Counted from the first letter of the stretch, positions 1 to 6,448 are shown. The stretch: DNA of 10,330 nucleotides from Frankiaceae bacterium (GCA_030840515.1 JAVEEJ010000040.1:1-10330), one strand, 5' to 3'. The notes: generated by a model from the sequence alone, not told the origin. Numbers and translations: made by a program.

Positions 1-600
1 AGTGGCATCCCCTACGGGCTGGGCCTGGTCAAGAACTCCTACGTCGGGCGCACCTTCATCCAGCCCAGCCAGACGATCCGGCAGCTGGGTATCCGGCTCA
101 AGCTCAACCCGCTGCGCGAGGTGCTGCGCGGCAAGCGGGTCGTGGTCGTGGACGACTCGATCGTGCGCGGCAACACCCAGCGAGCCCTGGTGCGCATGTT
201 GCGGGAGGCCGGGGCGACCGAGGTACACGTGCGGATCTCCTCGCCTCCGGTGAAGTGGCCCTGCTTCTACGGGATCGACTTCGCCACCCGTGCCGAGCTC
301 ATCGCGAGCGGACTCGCCGTCGACGAGATCCGACAGGCGATCGGCGCCGACTCGCTGGCTTACGTCTCGCTCGATGAGCTCGTCGCAGCGACCACCATCG
401 AGAAGGACGACCTGTGCCGGGCCTGCTTCGACGGCGTCTACCCGATCACGCTTCCCGCCGCGGACTCGCTCGGTAAGCACATGCTCGAGGGAATCGAGAA
501 GGCAGTCACGGCGAGCACCGGCTCGCTGGACCCGTCGCCGGACGACTTCGAGCAGCTCGTCTCGGGAGTAGGCGCGGAGGACGCGGTGCGTCGTCCGTGA
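1..600 (+). CDS. purF: Amidophosphoribosyltransferase, C-terminal part (5' end outside the window)
   Basis: PurF catalyses the first committed step of purine synthesis: PRPP plus glutamine gives 5-phosphoribosylamine. Only the last 199 codons are present, in frame from base 1, so the N-terminal Ntn-type glutaminase domain is missing. The visible part is the phosphoribosyltransferase domain. The PRPP-binding loop VVVVDDSIVRGNT is at 139-177. Cysteines at 262-264 (WPCFYGID) and the CRAC pair at 415-426 match the positions that hold a [4Fe-4S] cluster in the Bacillus subtilis-type enzyme, so this is probably the iron-sulfur form. The stop at 598-600 overlaps the GTG start of purM (GTGA), a typical sign of translational coupling. 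The product is cytoplasmic. The identity is very secure; the cluster is inferred from the cysteine pattern. Confidence 0.97.
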   Translation, partial: SGIPYGLGLVKNSYVGRTFIQPSQTIRQLGIRLKLNPLREVLRGKRVVVVDDSIVRGNTQRALVRMLREAGATEVHVRISSPPVKWPCFYGIDFATRAELIASGLAVDEIRQAIGADSLAYVSLDELVAATTIEKDDLCRACFDGVYPITLPAADSLGKHMLEGIEKAVTASTGSLDPSPDDFEQLVSGVGAEDAVRRP

Positions 601-1634
601 GCTCCTACGCTGCGGCGGGCGTATCGATCGAGGCGGGTGACCGCGCGGTCGAGCTGATGAAGGCCTCGGTGGCGCGTGCCACCCGACCGGAGGTGGTCGG
701 AGGCTTGGGCGGTTTCGCCGGTCTGTTCCGCATCCACGGCGGAAAGCTGCTGGCCACCTCAACCGACGGTGTCGGCACCAAGGTCGCGGTCGCGCAGGCG
801 ATGGACAAGCACGACACGATCGGCATCGACCTGGTGGGCATGGTGGTCGACGACATCGTCGTCTGCGGCGCCGAGCCGCTGTTCATGACCGACTACATCG
901 CCACGGGCAAGGTCATCCCGGAGCGCATCGCGGCCATCGTCAGCGGTGTGGCTGAAGGCTGCCGGTTGGCCGGCTGCGCTCTGATCGGCGGCGAGACCGC
1001 CGAGCACCCTGGCCTGCTCGAGCCGGACGAGTACGACATCGCCGGCGCGGTGACGGGGATCGTCGATGAGGATGCGGTGCTCGGACCGGAGCGGGTGCGG
1101 GCCGGCGATGCCCTCATCGCGATGGGATCGAGCGGCCTGCACTCCAACGGCTACTCCCTCGCGCGTCACGTGCTCCTGCAGCACTCGCGCCTTCGCCTCG
1201 ACGCCGAGCTCGACGAGCTCGGTCGCACCGTCGGTGAGGAGCTGCTCGAGCCGACCCGCATCTACGCGCGCGACTGCCTGGCGCTCGCCGCCGATGTCGA
1301 TGTGCACGCGATGTCGCACATCACCGGTGGTGGCTTCGCCGCGAATTTGGCGCGGGTGCTGCCACCAGCGGTCGAGGCCATGGTCGACCGGGCGACCTGG
1401 TCACCGCAGCCGGTCTTCGACCTCATCGCGGCGCGCGGGAAGGTCGAGCGCGAGGAGATGGAGCGCACCTTCAACATGGGCGTCGGGATGGTCGCCGTAC
1501 TCGCACCCTCGGAGGTCGACCGCGCCCTTGCCATCCTCACCGCCCGCCACGTCCCGGCGTGGGTCTGCGGCGAGGTCCGCGCCGCGGACGGCGACGCAGC
1601 AGCTCAGCTGACGGGCGAGTACGCGGCCGGCTGA
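597..1634 (+). CDS. purM: Phosphoribosylformylglycinamidine cyclo-ligase (AIR synthetase)
   Basis: PurM closes the imidazole ring: FGAM plus ATP gives aminoimidazole ribonucleotide, the fifth step of purine synthesis. The 345-residue length is normal for the family. Visible conserved blocks are VGGLGGFAG (about 34-42), the nucleotide-binding STDGVGTK (55-62), VVCGAEPLFMTDY (88-100), IGGETAEHPG (130-139), GSSGLHSNGYS near the middle, and FNMGVGMV towards the end. Together these give the N- and C-terminal halves of the PurM/AIRS fold. The GTG at 597 was chosen because it overlaps the purF stop by 2 bases and opens directly into the conserved N-terminal region. Its stop lies immediately next to that of the convergent DUF3073 gene. 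The enzyme is cytoplasmic and probably acts as a homodimer, as is usual for the family. Confidence 0.98.
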   Translation: MSSYAAAGVSIEAGDRAVELMKASVARATRPEVVGGLGGFAGLFRIHGGKLLATSTDGVGTKVAVAQAMDKHDTIGIDLVGMVVDDIVVCGAEPLFMTDYIATGKVIPERIAAIVSGVAEGCRLAGCALIGGETAEHPGLLEPDEYDIAGAVTGIVDEDAVLGPERVRAGDALIAMGSSGLHSNGYSLARHVLLQHSRLRLDAELDELGRTVGEELLEPTRIYARDCLALAADVDVHAMSHITGGGFAANLARVLPPAVEAMVDRATWSPQPVFDLIAARGKVEREEMERTFNMGVGMVAVLAPSEVDRALAILTARHVPAWVCGEVRAADGDAAAQLTGEYAAG

Positions 1635-1832
1635 CTAGCGCGTGGCTGCCTCGTCGTCCTCAGGCGCGTAAGGGTCTTCGTCGTCGTCGTCGGACTCGGC
1701 GACGTCCGCTACCGGCGCAGGATCGCCCGTGCCGATGTCGGCGCGCAGGCGGTCCAGGTCGAAGCCACCGCTGTTGTACTTGAGGTCGCGGGCGACCTTG
1801 GTCTGCTTAGCCTTGGCTCGGCCCCGTCCCAT
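1635..1832 (-). CDS. DUF3073 family small protein
   Basis: This is a 65-residue protein on the minus strand starting MGRGRAKAKQTKVARDLKYN. That beginning is the hallmark of DUF3073, a small family found across actinobacteria and often placed next to purM. The N-terminal half is strongly basic and the C-terminal tail is very acidic (DDDDEDPYAPEDDEA), so the molecule is highly polar at both ends, with no membrane segment or signal peptide. The function is unknown; nucleic-acid or ribosome association would be a guess from charge alone. The ATG at 1830-1832 is preferred over longer in-frame starts because conservation begins there and a purine-rich GAGGGGGT lies just upstream. The stop codon touches the purM stop with no spacer, so the two genes converge without room for a terminator between them. 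Confidence 0.9.
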   Translation of the reverse strand: MGRGRAKAKQTKVARDLKYNSGGFDLDRLRADIGTGDPAPVADVAESDDDDEDPYAPEDDEAATR

Positions 1833-1909
1833 GGGCTCGACCCCCTCATACGTCGAGGCGCGCGGGCCTCGGCAGGTTCTGTGAGCCCCCACGATAACGG
1901 CTCCACTGA

Positions 1910-1929
1910 AGCGCCGACAGGCGGGCGCT
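1910..1929. repeat. Short inverted repeat upstream of the unknown gene
   Basis: AGCGCC (1910-1915) and GGCGCT (1924-1929) form a perfect 6-bp stem with an 8-base loop. It sits in the 127-bp gap between the DUF3073 start and the GTG at 1960. It could be an operator or a leader hairpin of the plus-strand gene. At this GC content such a short repeat could also be chance. Confidence 0.25.
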
Positions 1930-1959
1930 CCGGCTGGTCGGAGTGGCACGATCAGCGAC

Positions 1960-2796
1960 GTGCGCCACCAGCCGTCCTACGCCTCCCACTTGCGGGTCTA
2001 CGAGCCGCTCGTGGCCTTCCCAGAACCCGACCGGGCCCGCTGGCGCGCCGTGGTGGAGCAGGGTCAGCCGCCGGACGGCTCGGCGGTGGCCGAGCTCGAG
2101 CGCGCGGCCGGACTCGCCGCCTTGGTCGGACGCGTCCCGACCTTCCTGCCTGACGAGCAGGGGCTGCCCGCAGCGCTGGTCGAGATCGCTGACGGCGTCG
2201 CCCGGGTCTGTCCGCTGCGGACCCGGATCCGCGCCGGGCTGGCGCTCGCCGGCTTCCTCGACGCCCTGCCCCCCGAGGTGGCGCGCGCCTTCGCCCCGGA
2301 CGAGGTCGCTGAGGGGATCGAGGACGAGCTCGAGCAGCATGAGCGCGAGTACGGCGAGCTGAAGGAGCACGTGCTCACCGAGACCTGGACCGTTCCCCTG
2401 CACTGGTTCATCCCCTTCGAGCCCACGGAGCGCCGACTGGGATCTGCCGGCCAGCGCCGATCGCTGCGCTACCTGACGGCCATGTCGAAGGCCCGCCGGC
2501 GCACCGCGCGGGCGCTCGACGTGCTGCAGCGCACCATCGAAGGTCCCGTCCTCGAGCGCGTCGAGGGCCTCGGACGCTGGCTCGAGGAGTTCCACCCGCA
2601 CTCGGTGGTCGAGCTCGACTACGGGGGGTTGGTTGACCTGATCCCCGACGCGGAGCTGCGGGCCGACAACTCGGTCGAAGAGGTCAGGGAGGCGCTCGAG
2701 GCACTCGGCGACGGGGAGGCCGTGGTCGCCGCGGAGGCCTACGAGCGGGTCAGCGTGCGCTGGCGGGAGCTCGCGGTGCGCTCGACGGCGAGCTGA
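1960..2796 (+). CDS. Conserved actinobacterial protein of unknown function next to bldC
   Basis: A 278-residue soluble protein with no signal peptide or membrane helix. I do not recognise a characterised family, although proteins of this type are, from memory, common beside bldC in actinobacteria. Visible parts: an N-terminal region with YASHLRVYEPLVAFPEPDR (about 7-25), a charged helix rich in Glu (about 118-138), a Trp/Pro patch ETWTVPLHWFIPFEP (141-155), a basic stretch around SKARRRTARALDVLQ (176-190), and a near-C-terminal VVELDYGGLVDLIPDAEL (216-233). The GTG at 1960 is followed at once by conserved-looking sequence, but the nearest GGAG (1940-1943) is 16 bases away, so the start is less certain than the frame. 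A hairpin at 2804-2820 follows. The neighbourhood suggests a housekeeping or developmental role; this is association only. Confidence 0.8.
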   Translation: MRHQPSYASHLRVYEPLVAFPEPDRARWRAVVEQGQPPDGSAVAELERAAGLAALVGRVPTFLPDEQGLPAALVEIADGVARVCPLRTRIRAGLALAGFLDALPPEVARAFAPDEVAEGIEDELEQHEREYGELKEHVLTETWTVPLHWFIPFEPTERRLGSAGQRRSLRYLTAMSKARRRTARALDVLQRTIEGPVLERVEGLGRWLEEFHPHSVVELDYGGLVDLIPDAELRADNSVEEVREALEALGDGEAVVAAEAYERVSVRWRELAVRSTAS

Positions 2797-2803
2797 GCCG
2801 CAG

Positions 2804-2820
2804 CCCCGGATGGTTCGGGG
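2804..2820 (+). terminator. Short GC-rich hairpin after the unknown gene
   Basis: CCCCGGA (2804-2810) pairs with TTCGGGG (2814-2820) through seven positions, one of them a G-U, around a 3-base loop, starting 7 bases after the stop codon. No T-run follows. It could be a weak intrinsic terminator of the tract-less kind common in actinobacteria, or an RNA-stabilising structure. Confidence 0.4.
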
Positions 2821-2843
2821 TGACTACCGCGTAAATGGTCATC
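2817..2843. promoter_or_regulatory. Possible operator upstream of bldC (BldD-like half-sites)
   Basis: GGTGAC (2819-2824) and GTCATC (2838-2843) form an imperfect inverted repeat with a 13-base spacer, about 100 bases before bldC. BldD boxes in Streptomyces are inverted repeats of the AGTGA/TCACC type, and bldC is a known BldD target there. The resemblance is partial and the call is tentative. The same patch contains GTAAAT, one of the few AT-richer spots nearby, and a possible promoter could overlap it, but I cannot assign -35 and -10 boxes with confidence. Confidence 0.25.
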
Positions 2844-2943
2844 GGATAGCCCGGTTAGGCCATTCCGGACATCGCGGGCCAACCGCATCCTTACTGGCAG
2901 ACGGACCGAAGCCCGTCGGCACCGCCACCTGGAAGGACACCCC

Positions 2944-3147
2944 ATGACCACGCGCAGCCCCGAAGCAGAGCCGCTGCTCACGCCGGCCGAGGTGGCGACG
3001 ATGTTCCGCGTCGACCCGAAGACCGTGACCCGTTGGGCCAAGGCAGGCAAGCTCACCTCCATCCGCACCCTCGGCGGTCACCGCCGCTACCGCGAGGCCG
3101 AGGTTCGGGCGCTGCTCGCCGGAATCCCAGCCCAGCGCAACGCCTGA
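2944..3147 (+). CDS. bldC: BldC, MerR-like helix-turn-helix developmental regulator
   Basis: A 67-residue protein that is almost entirely one winged helix-turn-helix domain (about residues 12-59). It contains LTPAEVATMFRVDPKTVTRW and the wing LGGHRRYREAEV, and matches Streptomyces BldC nearly residue for residue as I remember it. In Streptomyces BldC represses entry into development and binds DNA cooperatively as head-to-tail oligomers on direct repeats, unlike classical dimeric MerR regulators, since it lacks their dimerisation and effector domains. The ATG at 2944 has a strong GGAAGGA (2931-2937) six bases upstream. It has a 147-bp leader of its own and two hairpins downstream, so it is probably transcribed as a single gene. 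In non-sporulating actinobacteria its role is less defined. The identity is very secure; the phenotype in this host is not. Confidence 0.97.
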   Translation: MTTRSPEAEPLLTPAEVATMFRVDPKTVTRWAKAGKLTSIRTLGGHRRYREAEVRALLAGIPAQRNA

Positions 3148-3189
3148 CCCCTTCGCCGCACCCACCGCGGCGGATCTTCTCCGCACCAA

Positions 3190-3221
3190 GGGACGCACCC
3201 CACACCTCCCAGTGGCGTCCC
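3190..3221 (+). terminator. First hairpin downstream of bldC
   Basis: GGGACGC (3190-3196) and GCGTCCC (3215-3221) form a perfect 7-bp stem around an 18-base loop, about 40 bases after the bldC stop. The loop contains CCCAGTGG, also found in the second, larger hairpin. It has no T-run. It may be part of a two-hairpin terminator or a processing element. Confidence 0.4.
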
Positions 3222-3233
3222 GAGCAACCCCAG

Positions 3234-3279
3234 AACGCCGAAGGGCGCTCCCACCCCCAGTGGAGCGCCCTTCGGCGTT
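3234..3279 (+). terminator. Strong hairpin (18-bp perfect stem) downstream of bldC
   Basis: AACGCCGAAGGGCGCTCC (3234-3251) is followed after 10 bases by its exact reverse complement (3262-3279). The AACG...CGTT ends and long GC core resemble strong intrinsic terminators, although only TTGGTG follows rather than a T-tract. It most likely ends the bldC transcript and insulates the riboswitch-controlled gene downstream. Confidence 0.8.
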
Positions 3280-3374
3280 GGTGCACCCTGTGCCCGGTCG
3301 GCCCCTGGTGTCCGGTTCTGGTCACGGCGAGAGGCGGCGCGGCGTTCTACCCAGGTGGACCTTCCCGCAACCCA

Positions 3375-3562
3375 ACCGTTACCCTCTGCCTGAGTCCTCG
3401 GTAGTTCGCTCGCGTGGAGCGGCCGAGGGCGCCGCCTAATCCGGGCCGCTCACACGGTGGCTCGGAGCCGGGGAACCACGTTCCCCTGGGGTGAATCCGC
3501 CGCGAGGCGGTAGGGCGCTCTCCAGCCCGAACCCGACAGCTAACCCGGCCGGCGGTGTGAGG
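3375..3562 (+). ncRNA. Cyclic di-AMP riboswitch (ydaO/yuaA type) in the leader of the NlpC/P60 gene
   Basis: The leader carries the recognisable blocks of the ydaO aptamer in order: TGAGTCCTCGGTAG and TGGAGC in the 5' part (about 3391-3420), then GGGGAACCACGTTCCCC (3470-3486; a 7-bp stem with a 3-base loop), GGGGTGAATCC (3488-3498), CCGCC-GCGA-GGCGG (3497-3510; a GNRA-capped stem), TAGGG, and the signature CCCGAACCCGACAGCTAACCC (about 3527-3545, quoted here as overlapping pieces CCCGAACCC and GACAGCTAACCC). This class binds c-di-AMP and usually turns genes off when the ligand is high. In actinobacteria it commonly precedes wall hydrolases and Rpf proteins. The 3' limb ends within a few bases of the GGAG/GAGGAAG ribosome-binding region (3561-3570), and CCTC at 3383-3386 could pair with GAGG at 3559-3562, so control at translation initiation is plausible. 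The exact ends are approximate. Confidence 0.93.
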
Positions 3563-3580
3563 AGAGGAAGAGACATCCGC

Positions 3581-4606
3581 GTGCCCACGCGTACCCCCGC
3601 CCGTCGTTGGACCCGTGCCACTGCCCTCTTCGGCGTGTCCGCGGTCGCAGCGCTGTCGTTGCAGGCCTCATCCGCTGCCCAGCCCAGGCCCTCCGTGGCC
3701 CAGGTCGCGGCCCGGGTGGATGCGCTCAATGAGCGGGCCGAGGCCATCGCCGAGCAGTTCAACCAGAGCGGCATCGCGCTTGCCGCCGCGCAGCGCCGGG
3801 CCGGCATCGCCGAGGCGCGCGTCGCTCGTGCCGAGGCCGCGCTCAAGGTGCAGCAGCACCGCCTTGGCAGCATCGCCGCCGCCGCCTACCGCAACGGCGG
3901 CGTGAGTGGCACCACCGGGCTGATGATCAGCTCCAGCCCCCAGACCTACCTCGACCAGGCCACCGCGCTGGACCGCATCTCCGCCCGCGGCGCCGACCGG
4001 CTTCGGGCACTGCGCACCGCGAGCGTGCAGGTCGCGCAGGCCAAGGCCGAGGCGAAGGCCCAGGTCGCGGCCGTGCGCGCCATCAACAGCGAGATCGCCC
4101 AGAAGCGCCACGAGGTGAACGCTCTGCTGGCTCAGGCCGAGAACATGCTCAGCGGCCTTCGCTCGGAGGAGCGCTCACGGCTCTCCGCACTGCGCCGCGC
4201 GCAGGCGCGTGCCAGTCGTGACGACACGCGGGTCAGCTACAAGGGACCGGCGTCCGCACGGGCCCGGATCGCCATCGAGTTCGCGCTCTCACAGCGTGGA
4301 AAGCCTTACCACTGGGGTTCCGCGGGTCCGAGCAGCTATGACTGCTCCGGGCTCACGATGCGCTCCTATGCCCACGCCGGCATCAGCCTCGACCACTTCA
4401 CCGGGTCCCAGTGGCATTCCGGACGCCATGTGAGCCGCTCGGCGCTTCGACCCGGGGACCTCGTCTTCTTCTACAGCGACCACCACCACGTGGGGATCTA
4501 CATCGGCGGTGGCCAGATGGTGCATGCCCCCCACACCGGTGACGTGGTGCGCATCTCCTCCATCGACGGCCGTTCCTTCAGCGGCGGCGTGCGACTCGTC
4601 GGCTGA
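3581..4606 (+). CDS. Secreted NlpC/P60 peptidoglycan endopeptidase with N-terminal coiled coil
   Basis: A 341-residue exported cell-wall hydrolase. A signal peptide (basic RTPARRWTRA, then a hydrophobic run, likely cleavage near ASSAA, residues 29-33) leads to an alanine-rich coiled coil (about 38-215). The C-terminal NlpC/P60 (C40) domain spans about 225-341. Catalytic residues are visible: Cys255 in YDCSG, His303 in HHVGIYI and His315 in MVHAP. Such enzymes cut the gamma-D-Glu to diaminopimelate bond in stem peptides and serve cell separation or growth; the coiled coil is often autoinhibitory or docks to FtsEX-like partners (family knowledge, not visible here). The GTG at 3581 is chosen because longer in-frame starts would lie inside the riboswitch and because AGGAG/GAGGAAG lies at 3560-3570. 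Expression is expected to respond to c-di-AMP through the leader. The specific paralogue name cannot be assigned. Confidence 0.95.
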   Translation: MPTRTPARRWTRATALFGVSAVAALSLQASSAAQPRPSVAQVAARVDALNERAEAIAEQFNQSGIALAAAQRRAGIAEARVARAEAALKVQQHRLGSIAAAAYRNGGVSGTTGLMISSSPQTYLDQATALDRISARGADRLRALRTASVQVAQAKAEAKAQVAAVRAINSEIAQKRHEVNALLAQAENMLSGLRSEERSRLSALRRAQARASRDDTRVSYKGPASARARIAIEFALSQRGKPYHWGSAGPSSYDCSGLTMRSYAHAGISLDHFTGSQWHSGRHVSRSALRPGDLVFFYSDHHHVGIYIGGGQMVHAPHTGDVVRISSIDGRSFSGGVRLVG

Positions 4607-4676
4607 GCTCACCGCGACCTCACCTGTCACCCGGTCGGCGCTTGGGTCATGCCGCCCGCTCGCCGATGCCAGAACG

Positions 4677-5654
4677 GTGAGACCTCGTTTGCCGCTGCTC
4701 GGCGTACTCGCTCTTGCCCTCGTGGCGACGACCGCGGGATCGGGCACCGCCAACGCAGGGACCTCGCGCCCCCTGGCGGGCACCAGCTGCCGGGCGTTCC
4801 CCGCCGACAACTACTGGCATGCCTCGGTGGCCGCGCTGCCCCGGTCGAGCCGCAGCTCTCAGTGGCTCGCGCACATGTCGCCGACGAGGAAGCTGCACCC
4901 CGATTTCGGTCCGTCCTACGGCGCCCAGTCCGTTCCCTACGGCATCCCCATCACCTATGTGACGAGCGCCCACGCGAGGGTCGGCATCCGCTTCGACTAC
5001 GCGTCCGAGAGCGACCGCGTCGGTTACCCGCTCGGATCGGACACGAAGATCGAGGGCGGCCAGATGACATCCGGCGACCGGCACGCGGTGATCGTGGACA
5101 CGAGCACCTGCCGGCTTTACGAGACCTGGGCGACGCACAAGAGCGGGACCACCTGGTACGCCGGGTCGGGCGCGACCTGGAGCCTCGGCTCCAACGCGCT
5201 GCGTCCGGCTGGCTGGACCTCCGCTGACGCGGCGGGACTGCCGATCCTGCCGGGGCTGCTGCGCTACGACGAGGTGGCGGCAGGCGTCGTCGACCACGCG
5301 ATCCGCTTCACCACCGATGTCACCGACCGGCGTTACGTCTGGCCGGCGCGACACCAGGCAGGGTCGGTGAGCGACCCGAGCTACCCGCCGATGGGTGCCC
5401 GGTTCCGGCTCAAGGCCAGCTACCCGATCAGCTCGTTCCGCAAGGACACACAGGCCGTGCTGCGGGCCATGAAGACATACGGCCTGGTGCTCGCGGACAA
5501 CGGCTCGCCCTGGTACTTCCAGGGCGCGCAGGACACCCGGTGGGCGGAGGGGATGCTCGACCAGCTCAAGGCCATCCCCGCGTCGGCCTTCGAGGCGGTG
5601 GACACATCCCGGCTGATGATCTCGGCGTCCAGCGGCCGGGCCCGCACCGGCTGA
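4677..5654 (+). CDS. Secreted conserved protein of unknown function
   Basis: A 325-residue exported protein. Starting at the GTG at 4677, a basic RPR, a hydrophobic stretch LLGVLALALVATTAG and an ANA cleavage site (residue 27) form a good signal peptide. No strong ribosome-binding site is visible, so the start rests on the signal peptide. The mature protein has blocks RVGIRFDYASESDRVGYPLG (101-120), SGDRHAVIVDTSTCRLYETW (132-151), RYVWPARH (219-226), PPMGARFRLK (237-246) and ADNGSPWYF (273-281). They recall conserved exported proteins of unknown function seen in actinobacteria and other soil bacteria. I know of no assigned activity. The DRHAVIVD and WPARH segments carry His/Asp that could be catalytic, but this is speculation. 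It follows the hydrolase gene by 70 bases on the same strand and is convergent, 3 bases apart, with the hydrolase on the minus strand. Confidence 0.85.
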   Translation: MRPRLPLLGVLALALVATTAGSGTANAGTSRPLAGTSCRAFPADNYWHASVAALPRSSRSSQWLAHMSPTRKLHPDFGPSYGAQSVPYGIPITYVTSAHARVGIRFDYASESDRVGYPLGSDTKIEGGQMTSGDRHAVIVDTSTCRLYETWATHKSGTTWYAGSGATWSLGSNALRPAGWTSADAAGLPILPGLLRYDEVAAGVVDHAIRFTTDVTDRRYVWPARHQAGSVSDPSYPPMGARFRLKASYPISSFRKDTQAVLRAMKTYGLVLADNGSPWYFQGAQDTRWAEGMLDQLKAIPASAFEAVDTSRLMISASSGRARTG

Positions 5655-5657
5655 CCC

Positions 5658-6293
5658 TCAGCCCAGGTCGCTGCCCGGCTGCAGTCGCGCGTAGGACCCC
5701 GTGCCGTCCAGCATCGCCGGCACCCTGGCGTCGACCATGCTCAGCGCGATCTCGCTGTAGATCATCTCGTGGATGGCGAGGTAGTGGGTGGCCTTCGTCG
5801 AGCGTGCGTAGTCGAGCACCTCGCTCAGCTTCGACCAGGGAGCGCTCACCGGTAGGCAGAGCACGTCGACGGGCTGGCCGGGGTCGGTGAACGCGTCGCC
5901 GGGGTGGAACAACGTGCGGTCGCCGGCCGTCACCAGGAAGCCCGAGTTGTCGAAGTGCGGGAGCTCCGGATGGATGACCGCGTGCTTCTCGCCGACGACC
6001 TGGACCGGCAGGCCCACGTCGAGCCGCTGACCGGGGGCGACGACGGTGACCCGCTCGGCGAGCGACGGGTCGGCGTCGCCGATCTGACGGGCCACTGCAC
6101 CGATCGTGTAGATCGGGGCGTCGGTTGCCCGCAGGTGCTCCAGGTCGTAGTGGTCGGCGTGCTCGTGCGTGATGAGGACCGCGGTTGCGCCGCTGACCGC
6201 CTCCCGCCGGGTGAACGCCCCGGGGTCGATGACCAGAACCTGGCCGTCGTGCTCGAGGCGCACGCACGCGTGCTCGAACTTGGTGATCCGCAT
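5658..6293 (-). CDS. Metallo-beta-lactamase-fold hydrolase (UlaG-like)
   Basis: A 211-residue cytoplasmic protein, the usual size for small UlaG-like metallo-hydrolases. It begins MRITKFEHACVRLE, typical of this subgroup. The metal-binding motif THEHADH is at 42-48 (His43, His45, Asp47, His48). Further likely ligands are His113 (ELPHFDN), Asp133 (FHPGDAF) and His175 (AIHEM). Such proteins are often annotated as L-ascorbate-6-phosphate lactonase-like or phosphodiesterase-like; the substrate here cannot be inferred. The ATG at 6293 is supported by the conserved N terminus, although no strong ribosome-binding site stands out. The 3' end of tRNA-Phe on the same strand is about 37 bases upstream with no evident terminator, so the two may share a transcript. 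Confidence 0.92.
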   Translation of the reverse strand: MRITKFEHACVRLEHDGQVLVIDPGAFTRREAVSGATAVLITHEHADHYDLEHLRATDAPIYTIGAVARQIGDADPSLAERVTVVAPGQRLDVGLPVQVVGEKHAVIHPELPHFDNSGFLVTAGDRTLFHPGDAFTDPGQPVDVLCLPVSAPWSKLSEVLDYARSTKATHYLAIHEMIYSEIALSMVDARVPAMLDGTGSYARLQPGSDLG

Positions 6294-6329
6294 CGGGCGA
6301 CGGTAGCCGCTCCGGGGAGTCGGCGACGG

Positions 6330-6406
6330 TGGTGGGCAGGGGCGGGGTCGAACCGCCGACCTCCCGCTTTTCAGGCGGGCGCTCGTACCAACTGAGCTAC
6401 CTGCCC
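6330..6406 (-). tRNA. tRNA-Phe (anticodon GAA), CCA encoded
   Basis: Read on the minus strand, the cloverleaf is complete: acceptor GGGCAGG/CCTGCCC, D-arm GCTC...GAGC, anticodon stem CCCGC/GCGGG around loop CTGAAAA with GAA at the centre, and T-arm GGCGG-TTCGACC-CCGCC. The body without CCA is 74 bases (6333-6406) with discriminator A. The next three bases (6332-6330) encode CCA, unlike the two tRNAs at the right end. A TACACT hexamer upstream is a candidate -10 element. Confidence 0.97.
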
Positions 6407-6422
6407 AGGTAGTTCGCGGGCG

Positions 6423-6428
6423 AGTGTA
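6423..6428 (-). promoter_or_regulatory. Candidate -10 box for tRNA-Phe
   Basis: On the minus strand these bases read TACACT, which fits the TAnnnT pattern of housekeeping promoters. It lies 16 bases before the tRNA 5' end. No good -35 hexamer is visible at the normal distance, so this is tentative. Confidence 0.35.
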
Positions 6429-6448
6429 TCGGCCTCCGTGGGGCCCGC

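Noticed and set aside
1833..1949. Longer start for the DUF3073 protein
   Set aside because: The family begins at MGRGRAKAKQ, and the upstream part does not resemble it.
1846..2601. 251-codon minus-strand open frame across the unknown gene beside bldC
   Set aside because: Its composition (repetitive Leu/Glu/Arg/Gly) and overlap with the DUF3073 leader indicate a shadow frame; the plus-strand frame has better codon use and a bldC-linked position.
3491..3580. N-terminal extension of the NlpC/P60 protein from a GTG at 3491
   Set aside because: These bases are the conserved core of the c-di-AMP aptamer, and the good ribosome-binding site and signal peptide begin at 3560-3581.
4647..5354. 235-codon minus-strand open frame opposite the secreted unknown protein
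   Set aside because: Arg/Gly/Val-rich shadow; the plus frame has a signal peptide and typical protein blocks.
5566..6267. 233-codon minus-strand frame overlapping the metallo-hydrolase gene
   Set aside because: Same strand but wrong frame; the neighbouring frame carries the THEHADH metal motif.
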